From Glandiceps talaboti (taxonomy: Eukaryota > Hemichordata > Enteropneusta > Spengelidae): 64,000 nt of DNA. The notes under the pieces were generated by a model that saw only the letters and a list, made by a program, of their open reading frames with translations, had not been told where the DNA came from and ran no database searches. Positions within the stretch are counted from its first letter, which is position 1, and every line of letters begins with the position of its first letter. Location of the stretch: the NCBI RefSeq assembly GCF_964340395.1, contig NC_135556.1:21178723-21242722 (forward strand), read 5' to 3'. Below are positions 56,201-64,000 of the stretch, piece by piece. A program made the position numbers and the translations under genes.

Positions 56201-59006
56201 CTCCTATCTAGTCTAGTACATACATGTACCAGATCTCCTACCCTGTCCCTCTCCTATCTAGTCTAGTACCTACATGTACCAGGTCTCCTACCCTGTCCCT
56301 CTCCTATCTAGTCTAGTACCTTCATGTACCAGATCTCCTACCCTGTCCCTCTCCTATCTAATCTAGTACCTACATGTACCAGATCTCCTACCCTGTCCCT
56401 CTCCTATCTAGTCTAGTACCTACATGTACCAGATCTCCTACCCTGTCCCTCTCCTATCTAGTCTAGTACCTACATGGACCAGATCTCCTACCCTGTCCCT
56501 CTCCTATCTAGTCTAGTACCTACATGTACCAGATCTCCTACCCTGTCCCTCTCCTATCTAGTCTAGTACCTACATGTACCAGATCTCCTACCCTGTCCCT
56601 CTCCTATCTAGTCTAGTACCTACATGTACCAGATCTCCTACCCTGTCCCTCTCCTATTTAGTCTAGTACCTACATGTACCAGATCTCCTATCCTGTCCCT
56701 CTCCTATCTAGTCTAGTACCTACATGTACCAGATCTCCTACCCTGTCCTTCTCCTATTTAGTCTAGTACCTACATGTACCAGATCTCCTACCCTGTCCCT
56801 AGTACCTTCATGTACCAGAGCTCCTACCCTGTCCCTCTCCTATCTAGTCTAGTACCTTCATGTACCAGATCTCCTACCCTGTCTCTTTCCTATCTAGTCT
56901 AGTACCTACATGTACCAGATCTCCTACCCTGTCCCTCTCCTATCTAGTCTAGTACCTACATGTACCAGAGCTCCTACCCTGTCCCTCTCCTATCTATTCT
57001 AGTACCTACATGTACCAGATTTCCTTCCCTGTCCCTCTCCTATCTAGTCTACTACCAACATGTATTAAGTTATTAGCAAACACCATGTACAAGATACTTT
57101 TCTTCCAACAGACTATTGATTCTTTTCTAAGCAAGTTCTCTTTTCTTTGACTTACTAGAGACTGTTAAAACATGACTCATCATTGTATAACTTAGTTCAA
57201 ATGTTTGTCGCAATAGAAAAGTCACAAGGGGCTAAGAAATCGATCAAGACAGAAACTAAATGATGGATCGTAAACTAGTTTATCATTAATTTGTGGTCCC
57301 TTGGATACAATGACTCATAGTTGGTATGACAAGGCAACATGATCCCTCATGTATGTTGGATCTCGCATTTGCTCATTCCTTCTGAGAAATCAGCTAAAAA
57401 TACTTCATATTTACAGTATGGTTTCCGGTCAATTACATTGATCGAAAATTAATCTAAACCAATGTTATGTTTTCCTGTGAGAGTTGGCGGCGTGCAACCA
57501 TTTGAGGAAGAGAGTCTTAAGGTCTACTAAACTGTAACGGGTACATCTGAAGATGAATCACACGTGTGGCACCAACACATGTTTTCAAGAAGTCAACAAA
57601 TGAGGCAATCATTCCCTCAAGACAACAGATGAAGGTGAATAAACTATCATACACGATGAATCACCCTTTCAGTTTTAAGAACTGCATGAACTTTGTCATA
57701 TAAAAAAAAAACGATTAATTTTCAATGCTTTCTTTTCCCAAATCACAATAAAGTCAGTTCTCATTTGTCCACTGGGAATATATTAACTCAATTCAGATTG
57801 TCAAGTTTTAATGACATACAGGTATTTTTAACTTTCTATGGAGACTCCTATAAAAATTGTAAAAAATTGTAGTGGCGTTATGACATAATTGACAGTATTG
57901 AAATATTCTACTATCCCATGTAGTTATTATCAAAGATACAAAAAACTGAGTTGCCATGGATTCTACTAAAAGATGTTCACATTTATTTTGTTCATTATTT
58001 GTTTTCATGAAGCCAAAATACATAAGTTTTATTTTACAGTCATGCTTATATCCATGTTTATTTTGATCAAAAATGTCAAATTTTAACAGTTACTATGGGT
58101 GTAATCACAGTTGCTAGGGAATTTGTATTTATTTTGGAATGTTTATTTTCTGCCCTACTCCTAGGGCAATATGTAAGGAAGGTGTCAGACCCTAGATACA
58201 GCTCATTTCATGTTACTGTGCACCGGCTCTGATACAACAATGCAAATTATTAAGAAACTACATATTATCTTCACTAAGATAGGATGGTCGCTATTTCTTG
58301 CTACATTTTGTGTAAATGAAATAAACCATTTCAATGTACTACAACTACATGCAGAAACATGTATTGGTCTGTATTTAATGTCTGTGTGGTGGTACTTTAG
58401 TTCATATCATATAGACAAAATGTAGCAAGCAATTGTACTCATTCAGTGTAGCATTGGTTTCTGCATGGTTGTATCAAAAAAGCGAGTGAACACTAACTTG
58501 AAACGAACTTTACTCTCTCCCAGGCCTGTAAGTACAGAAAGTAGTGCCAGTCTCTGATCCATCCTGTAGAAAATATTCAACATCGAACACTATATACACC
58601 TGTATACACGTACGTACAGATGGGGGTACCATAAGAAGTAACATTCATATACTTATCATAATACCACACTGCCCCTGACAACCAGTCAATGTGACTTGGT
58701 TTGAGTGTCAATGTGAGTTTCTATGTGAAAACAAGAGATGGGGATGCAGTAGTATACTGAATATCACTATGTCATCACTACAAAAGGAGCGATGGTATTA
58801 GTTGGATATACAACTCGGTGTTCAAGCACCTTGGAGTATGTCCTTTACGTATATGTGGAATCAGGATGGTGTGTGTAAGTGCATATAGTACTTACCACCA
58901 TCATGCAATGATCTGAACATTTTGGTTGAAGATTTCCATTTAGTTGGCACATTCTTCAGTATCTTTTCAACTTCTTTATCTGTCAATTTTCTTCTTCCAA
59001 TACGTG
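35468..59006 (-). CDS. MICU3: Mitochondrial calcium uptake protein, MICU2/MICU3-like, 5' end off window
   Basis: Exons in transcript order: 58896-59006, 47292-47339, 46679-46761, 45887-45979, 40321-40409, 39882-39921, 39162-39299, 37594-37702, 37174-37263, 36443-36510, 35468-35539 (stop TGA). They join in phase to 312 residues after a partial first codon. Signatures: ISYTEYLFLLCILTKPKAGF, EF-hand 1 loop DRDGNQKVDRQE, TTLMVHLFGRKG, FMDNLQTEVLELE then FLHFSKG, EF-hand 2 loop DKDGDGKLSDKE, and KEFIGVMKDRVHRGFR. Both loops keep acidic or oxygen ligands at 1, 3, 5, 9 and 12. MICU proteins gate the mitochondrial calcium uniporter from the intermembrane space. The C-terminus WKSCVKHEMKSR resembles MICU3 more than MICU1, but a single MICU2/3 ancestor is possible. 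The targeting presequence and about 120-200 N-terminal residues lie outside or unseen. Confidence 0.93.
36443..36510 (-). CDS. MICU3: MICU exon (second part of EF-hand 2)
   Basis: 68 nt encoding GDGKLSDKEFIGVMKDRVHR and GFR; completes a canonical EF-hand loop ending in Glu. Confidence 0.95.
37174..37263 (-). CDS. MICU3: MICU exon (first part of EF-hand 2)
   Basis: 90 nt encoding EFMRAVKISTGHDIAPHVVN and TVFQIFDKD. The EF loop is split between this exon and the next. Confidence 0.94.
37406..37593. mobile_element. Half copy of the TTAA palindromic MITE, touching a MICU splice donor
   Basis: Begins TTAAAGCGGCCATATGGATA and follows one arm of the 33558 element through CCAAGTCCTTGTTTGTAACT to TTATTGTACTTAC, which is the arm's inner end. 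The final six bases are the donor of the MICU exon starting at 37594. Confidence 0.78.
37594..37702 (-). CDS. MICU3: MICU exon (GITFEEF)
   Basis: Encodes GITFEEFKDFCQFLNNLDDF and SIAMRMYTIANQ, closely matching MICU3. The donor GTAAGT abuts a half-MITE. Confidence 0.94.
37881..38205. repeat. Tandem duplication, period 160 bp, two copies
   Basis: TGAAATGTTCACTTT recurs at 37881 and 38041. Both copies carry ACATTCTCTGGTGAAACAGT and GTGCCCTCTATGGTGGTAAT. The duplication lies in a MICU intron. Confidence 0.85.
39162..39299 (-). CDS. MICU3: MICU exon after the AT-AC intron
   Basis: 46 codons, FLHFSKGMPVINEEEFAEIL onward, following an AC acceptor. The alternative AG acceptor at 39281-39282 gives the wrong phase and loses the conserved FLHFSKG. 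Confidence 0.9.
39300..39881 (-). other. U12-type AT-AC intron (582 nt)
   Basis: The 5' splice site ATATCCTTTT, branch site TTCCTTGAC at 39316-39308 (A at 39309) and terminal AC at 39301-39300 all fit the minor-spliceosome consensus, with about 9 nt from branch A to the end. Phase 0. Confidence 0.88.
39882..39921 (-). CDS. MICU3: MICU exon before the AT-AC intron
   Basis: 40 nt encoding FMDNLQTEVLELE. No GT donor is usable in frame; the exon ends GAG directly before ATATCCTTTT, the U12 AT-AC donor consensus. Confidence 0.9.
40020..40190. repeat. Imperfect GACAGA/GGTGGACAGA repeat
   Basis: Degenerate tandem repeat based on GACAGACAGGTGGACAG in a MICU intron, ending in five CAGA units. Confidence 0.8.
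40321..40409 (-). CDS. MICU3: MICU exon (TTLMVHLFG)
   Basis: Encodes PPKTTLMVHLFGRKGTDSLD and FNTFF, matching TTLLVHFFGKKG of MICU3. Phase 0 to 2. Confidence 0.93.
41706..41741. repeat. (TA)n microsatellite
   Basis: Short TA run in the MICU intron between 40409 and 45887. Confidence 0.95.
43179..43190 (-). CDS. MICU3: Candidate 12-nt cassette microexon (FRRQ)
   Basis: TTCCGGAGACAG lies between a strong acceptor (pyrimidine-rich, ATTTTCAG) and a GTATCT donor. It falls between two phase-0 exons, so including it would insert Phe-Arg-Arg-Gln without a frameshift. Muscle MICU1 has a 12-nt microexon variant, a precedent in the family, though at a different-looking place. Supported only by splice signals. 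Confidence 0.35.
43852..43867. repeat. Homopolymer G tract (16 bp)
   Basis: Pure G run inside an AT-rich MICU intron. Confidence 0.9.
45887..45979 (-). CDS. MICU3: MICU exon (post-EF1 linker)
   Basis: 31 codons, LEEIFGKKTEDEGSSESVSL onward, corresponding to LQEIFRKK of MICU3. The donor is GTATGT. Phase 0 at both ends. Confidence 0.85.
46679..46761 (-). CDS. MICU3: MICU exon (EF-hand 1)
   Basis: Encodes KAGFKIAFNMFDRDGNQKVD and RQEFLV; a complete canonical EF-hand loop with Asp, Asp, Asn, Asp and Glu ligands. Confidence 0.95.
47021..47040. repeat. Homopolymer C tract (20 bp)
   Basis: Pure C run in the intron between the ISYTEY and EF-hand 1 exons. Confidence 0.9.
47292..47339 (-). CDS. MICU3: MICU exon (ISYTEY)
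   Basis: 48 nt encoding IISYTEYLFLLCILT, the most conserved MICU2/3 motif. Preceded by an 11.5-kb intron that holds the 50-bp satellite. Confidence 0.95.
50857..51222. mobile_element. MITE with long terminal inverted repeats (366 bp)
   Basis: The left end reads GTCTAATTCCTATATGAT, then CATCTCC and GTATAGGGAAAGTC. The right end on the other strand reads GTCTAGTTCCTATATGAT, then CATCTCC and GTATAGGGAAAGTC. The repeats extend about 75-80 bp with few mismatches. The interior has no open frame. A diverged relative lies near 9 kb. Confidence 0.82.
53112..53310. repeat. GA-rich/CAGA compound microsatellite
   Basis: GAAAGA and GAGA repeats pass into CAGACAGA and GAGACAGA. Several frames stay open only through the repeat. 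Confidence 0.95.
54680..57063. repeat. 2.4-kb satellite array of 50-bp and 36-bp units
   Basis: The main unit is exactly 50 bp, containing TACATGTACCAGATCTCCTA and CCCTGTCCCTCTCCTATCTA, then GTCTAGTACC. The 3' two-thirds (about 55500-56780) is nearly homogeneous. The 5' third mixes in 36-bp units lacking a 14-bp CTCCTATCTAGTCT-type block, and variants with CTATCATT. About 50 units in total. It lies within a MICU intron. Each unit holds AGATCT and the palindrome TACATGTA. Confidence 0.97.
58896..59006 (-). CDS. MICU3: MICU exon (first seen)
   Basis: Encodes RIGRRKLTDKEVEKILKNVP, then WKSSTKMFRSLHDG. It matches the family's helical segment before ISYTEY. The donor GTAAGT leaves one base for a Gly codon. 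The phase shows an upstream exon exists. Confidence 0.88.
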
Positions 59007-59460
59007 CTGAAAGCCAATGAAACAAAACTCAGTAAGAGAAACAGAGTAAAGTGAAATATTCACAGTCTCAAATTAATCAAGAAAGCTGAGGTTGTGGGAG
59101 CTATACTCTTAATTTTGCACACTCTAAATGAATGTGAAATCACATCAAGTACAGGGGATTTCATCACACCTTGTAAATGCATCATTTAATAGCATTTGCA
59201 CACTGAGATCAAATCCCCTGTAATTTGAATGGACTGTAGGAGGGATAGAAAATATCTCTTCATGTACAAAAATACAATATAATAAACAAAACCGTATAAC
59301 ATTGAAACCACCTAGATGCCTGGGAAGGGATGGAATTATTAATTAATTCCTCTTGCTTCCAATGATCCAAGATTGAGTATATAATTTGTTTCCCTTCTCC
59401 TGAGTACTTCTTCATCTCTAGAAACTTTGCAAACACCTAAAATCAGAAGTATTCAAAATG

Positions 59461-59640
59461 CTATGGCCATTTGCAGTGACATATAAACTCCAGAAATCTT
59501 TCTACAACACTGGTTCCTTTGTTTCTAATGGTTACAAGTTCCTGCATCAAAACATCCATTTTTTCTTGAGTAACAGCTCTCATGGGGTGGCCACAGAGTG
59601 TCCTTGTCCTATGACCTATTGCGTTTCCAATCTCCTCAAA
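59461..59640 (-). pseudogene. Unassigned coding-like fragment (59 codons)
   Basis: Minus-strand frame reads FEEIGNAIGHRTRTLCGHPM and then EKMDVLMQELVTIRNKG, with protein-like composition, preceded by ACAACAG and ended by TAG. After three stops the same frame reopens at 59436 (VFAKFLEMKKYSGEG). I recognise no family. It could be a transposon remnant or chance. Confidence 0.25.
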
Positions 59641-60439
59641 CTGTTGTCTCTAGCTATTATGTATGTATAAAACTTCAAAGTGAGTGCGATCAGGTACCTA
59701 ACAATTAGTCTGGAAGTATTGGAACAGTGCGGTGATTTCTATTGAAGATATCTATCATCTGTCTGGGAGCTTAAACCCAGTAATTGTTAACATACTCGGA
59801 GAAGCTAATTAACTGTTTAATTAACTTACTAATCTTATTGTATCACAATAGATCTACCCTCCAAGTAATCTAACTTTCCCCTGTCAAAGTTCCGACAGTA
59901 CTTTACGAAAGAAGGAAGTTAGCTTTCCAGGACTGAAACTTCCCTAAGCTTTAAAATCTAGAGTTGTAAATACCAGAATTTAAAATTCCAATTTGATGAC
60001 TATACTCGAACAGTTACATTAATGCACCTCTTTTTTTCTGTCTTTCAGATCTTTCCCAAGTGTCTGAAGTGACCTTGGTGAATGAAAAGCCTTCATTGCC
60101 CTTTGGCTGCAGGACAACATTTCAAGTCATGCATTCAAAAAAAAGAGTGCACTAAATAAGTCAGAAGACAGAGCCACAAATGCTCTGTATAGTATTGTGA
60201 GCTCAATACAGGATTTAAACATTGAGGACACTACAATACAGTAGGTCTATGCTTTTATGAATTGAGAGGTGATGAGAGACTATACAGATAGATACAGACG
60301 ACTAGTTCCACTGTGACTGTTTCCATGGTCCATATCAGATAACAATTGTCTATTTCTTTTGCATCCATTTTGTATATTTGTATCATATGCATGTTCTTTG
60401 AAAGTGTAGCTTATTTTTGTTATCTGGTGAAATAAATTT

Positions 60440-60497
60440 CATTCATTCATTCATTCATTCATTCATTCATTCATTCATTCATTCATTCATTCATTCA
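60440..60497. repeat. (ATTC)n microsatellite
   Basis: Follows TGAAATAAATTTC, so it could be the tail of an old retroelement, but no coding part is seen upstream. Confidence 0.93.
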
Positions 60498-61921
60498 TAC
60501 GAAAACCACAAACCTATCAATGGTTTTCCTTCAAAGTTTTTATATATGCCATTCATGACTTTCCAGTCGACTAGGTTAAACTAAACCATTGACTAATAAT
60601 GGGTTGGACATTAACATAATTGCACTTTTACAGATGAAACCAAAATTTACAGTCAAGACTATCACCCCATTGCTATAAGTCATTTAACTATTAAAGAATC
60701 AATGTCTAGATAGTGCTGGAAATGCCGCTAGCTCTCTACATCTGGCCAGCAGAGGGCCTATCATCTTGGTATTGGTGTAACAATGGTTTAGTGGTGCTGC
60801 TAAAGCTGGGGCTAATACTTGCTATGTAACAGCACAAGGGATAATATGATATCTACTACAGGTATTTAGTAGGCCAGGCAATAAGTGTTTTATAACACAT
60901 CACATTCTCTAGCAAGTATTCTTTCCTAAGTCAAAAACAAATCATGACCACAGCGAACCCCAGTGCTACTGTAATACTAATAGTGCCCTAGGGAAAATAG
61001 AAAATGAATATTGCCCTCTGTATGCAAATTGAAGTCACTATGGGTCACTTTTTCATACAAACTGACACAAACTAAGGCAATCACTGAAGCCTGTATGAAA
61101 ACAATATATTATAATTATAGTTAGTGGATCTGATCAGCATGAGAATTTTATTGTCTCTACTTGAATTAGCAGAGAATCACTCTTCTACCAAGTAATACTA
61201 CCCTATTACTGATACAGTGCTATCATTTCTATTGCACCTGGAAAGTGCAGAGAAATGCTAAGGTTGAATTTACAAGTCAGTTGTCACTAATATAAGTCTC
61301 TGTACTTCCAACATGCTGTACGAAGTGTTATTAATCCAATTCAGTTGTTTACTTTCAGTGTTTGTAACAGGGTTCCATTCATCCACGGTCTGATGCCGGC
61401 AGTTGTAACATTTGTTTGGATGACCTAATTTTCAGACAGTGTGTTCATCATTATTCATATAACTGCACTGTGTCTCAACCCACAGCATGAATACATGGTT
61501 GGAAAACTGAAGATGCTTGAGGGAGGAGGGGGAGGATTGCTTGGGGGAGGTTAATGACAAGAGTCTTACATTTAGTTTTTTTTAAATGACTACTATTGAA
61601 AAAAAGATTGATGTAAACTTTACCATCACAAGTCATTATAAAGAGCAGCACAATGAAAGAGACAGGCTTTTTTGGAATGTGACAAGCGTACCACCCAGCA
61701 GACAGTGTCACTTTCTGGGCCAGTTCAAATGTTAATTGTTGATAGGTGCCATTCTAAACATAGGGCATTCATACAATTTTAATCAGTCTGTCTCTGCAAA
61801 ACAGCAACCAAAAGATGTAGTGACAATAACGTGACCTTGTAAGAAGACGTGGTCTATCTCACTTTTCTATGTTCTTTGTATGTGTATGTGTGTCATTCAG
61901 GAAACAAAACTCAGTACAGCA

Positions 61922-61948
61922 CACATACATACATACATACATACATAC
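61922..61948. repeat. (CATA)n microsatellite
   Basis: Six to seven CATA units. Confidence 0.92.
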
Positions 61949-64000
61949 ACACTGTGTGACACATAGTACCATCTTTCTATCTTAAAAAGATGTCTTCTTC
62001 CCATGCAGAAATACTATTAAATATTTGCAAAGCTAATAGCCTGGAACCAGGTCCATTTCAAGATGTTTCCATACAGGACAATATGGAACCAAGCTAAAAT
62101 AAAATTTGCTGTCTTGGATAAACATTATTATCTAATAGTAACAGAACCCTAAGACTTGTGACTGCCAGTGGGGATATCCGGGGTATTTGCACCCATGCTT
62201 GCAACTTTCTGCCATATTTTATGGTTGTTAAAGTACAGCCACAGGGAACACTGCAAGCAAGCACTCGACTTGCAAATATGCTGAGTATGAGGCTATGACA
62301 ATTATGAGTTGTGGGTCACAGGGTTCTGTCACATTACGAGATAATCACCGATGATGGACAATTTGACCAGGTGAATTTAGTAACTAGTCACTGATGGTTG
62401 CAGTTGACATCAGTGTTCAGTCTTTGTGGAAGGGATTCTGGGGTACAAAAGGTTTTGGAAAATCCAGGACGACAAAATGCCGCTCATTTGTAGCAAGGTA
62501 TACATGTGTGTGCTAATTTGCATACAAGTACATGCGATAATGCTTTGATATTGCATTACGTATCATCTTTATTGTGACCTTTGAAAGAAAACACCCATAC
62601 TTAAAATAAAAACTAGACGGTTTCTCTGTGATATGAAAAATTGACTTGATTTTGATATTTGACTATGAATGTGATGGTCAAGGTTAAATATACTAACAAT
62701 ACAACCTTTCGATAATAATGAGGGTAGACATTTGAATTTGATTCATATGTATTGTTTGTATGCTAATGTTGTACATTATCATGAGAAACTCAGCTGACAT
62801 TTGGTTAAACTTGATATACCCTCCTACATCATAGAAATATACATGCATGTATGTTTGTCAAATTATCACTTTTAAGTTTGTACAAGTTTAAAGTACTATG
62901 AAATTATCATACTTCGAGACGCAATTCATGTTTCTCCACTGGTGTGATCTTTTGCAAGTATTATACTTTATGTACTAGTACAAAGAGTAGGCCAAGTTTT
63001 TTATGACAAAAATGACCACTCTTTTGTCAATTTTGCTTAATGTTAAATCAAGAGATTTATTCCCATTTGCATGTTACCTTGGTGCAAAGTTTGAATGCAT
63101 ATCAGAGGTATGTCAAAACACTAATGCACAGTGGTGGACACTTACTTTATTCACAAGAATATGCATGGCTTGTTTGAAGAAAAAAAGACCAGGCTATCAT
63201 CAAATGTGAACAAATACAAGTAAAAGGTTACTGCAAGTTTTGCTAAACCCACAGGAAACTTGAATACCATACATGTAGATCTATATGAAATTGGTACTAA
63301 CTTTGAAGTGTTATACCCATATTTATATACAGACAGAAGTTGTCTTCCAACAGATTTTCACAAATGTCCTGATATGAACTTGCCAACTAAGCTGCACCAT
63401 CAAGTACAGGTACGTGTTTATAATTAACTTACTTTATGTTGACTACAAGAAAAAGTTGCGTAGGCAGAGGAGAATTTGTATGAACATGCCAGTAACCACG
63501 AAAAACAATAAAAGTGAATTTATAGGTGTATTAACAAAACATTTGGAGCTAAAGATCATCCATCGTGAGTGAAATAGGTTAAAATCTTCTAAGTTCTCTA
63601 TTTTAAACATCCTCAACTTTAACATTTAGGAGTGACAATTTGATAAATTTATGACTGTATGTCTGCAACTCTGTAAGTAACTGTACATGCATTACAATTG
63701 CTTTCAAGTTTGGCTTTGAGCCATTTCAAAAAGTCTGCCTCAACTCTGCTCCAGTTTACATCACATCATCAAAGGATGAAAACATCTGCATCTTTTGAGC
63801 AAAGTGGGCCAGGAAATACTTGTCATTTATATAATAGTTGACAACAGTGTCAAAAGTCGTGATTTGTAAATGTTACAATCATTCCTAGACTAGATAGAAT
63901 ACAGTCATGTGGCGACTTTTGCTATCACCTTCCCCAACACTTTGCATTTCACTAGAGGTCTTTTACTTGATGAAGGGTTCAACCAGAAAGAAGGTGAAAT

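Larger units (their letters stand above)
47340..58895 (-). other. MICU intron (11.5 kb)
   Basis: Flanking exons join in phase inside a conserved motif, so no exon is missing here. It holds a MITE (50857), a GA/CAGA block (53112) and the 50-bp satellite (54680). Nothing else is recognised. Confidence 0.8.
59007..64000. other. Probable MICU intron or 5' region
   Basis: The next upstream MICU exon was not found here on the minus strand. Contents: a short coding-like fragment at 59461-59640, (ATTC)n at 60440 and (CATA)n at 61922. Otherwise featureless. Confidence 0.5.

Noticed and set aside
54680-57063. CRISPR-like array of regular repeats
   Set aside because: Units are directly joined with no unique spacers, in an animal intron; it is a satellite.

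Overview
This window is nuclear DNA of an animal, most likely an invertebrate and plausibly a non-vertebrate deuterostome (hemichordate, echinoderm or cephalochordate grade). The evidence is small coding exons split by long AT-rich GT-AG introns, one apparent U12-type AT-AC intron, many microsatellites and minisatellites, MITE-like inverted-repeat elements and a decayed LINE reverse transcriptase. I cannot fix the species from the sequence. There are no bacterial operons, CRISPR arrays or defence islands.

Layout, left to right. (1) Positions 13-14060, minus strand: the first 15 coding exons (925 codons) of a single RBM26/RBM27-type RNA-binding protein. They encode a PWI-like N-terminus, an RS stretch, a CCCH zinc finger, Pro and Pro-Gly tracts, an RRM and a Lys/Glu coiled coil. 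The 3' end lies off the left edge. Its promoter carries a YY1-like site and a TCTCGCGAGA palindrome. (2) About 16926-19573, minus strand, perhaps reaching 22341: the 3' exons of an unrecognised single-pass membrane protein. (3) 24618-30388, plus strand: a complete three-exon FGF gene whose C-terminal motifs point to the FGF9/16/20 subfamily, with a TATA box and E-boxes upstream. (4) 35468-59006, minus strand, continuing off the right edge: eleven exons of a MICU2/MICU3-type mitochondrial calcium uptake regulator with two canonical EF-hands, an AT-AC intron and a possible 12-nt cassette microexon.

The space between is mostly repeat: (AT)n, (CAGA)n, (GA)n, (GGT)n and (ATGT)n blocks; a 52-bp minisatellite just downstream of FGF; a 2.4-kb array of 50-bp and 36-bp units in a MICU intron; a palindromic TTAA-flanked MITE, with a half copy that runs up to a MICU splice donor; and another MITE with long terminal inverted repeats.

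The genes do not form one pathway. The FGF9/16/20-like and MICU2/3-like genes being neighbours matches the vertebrate FGF9-MICU2 and FGF20-MICU3 linkages, so this looks like an ancient linkage. Exon borders were read by eye from splice consensus, reading phase and remembered family sequences; no alignment was run.
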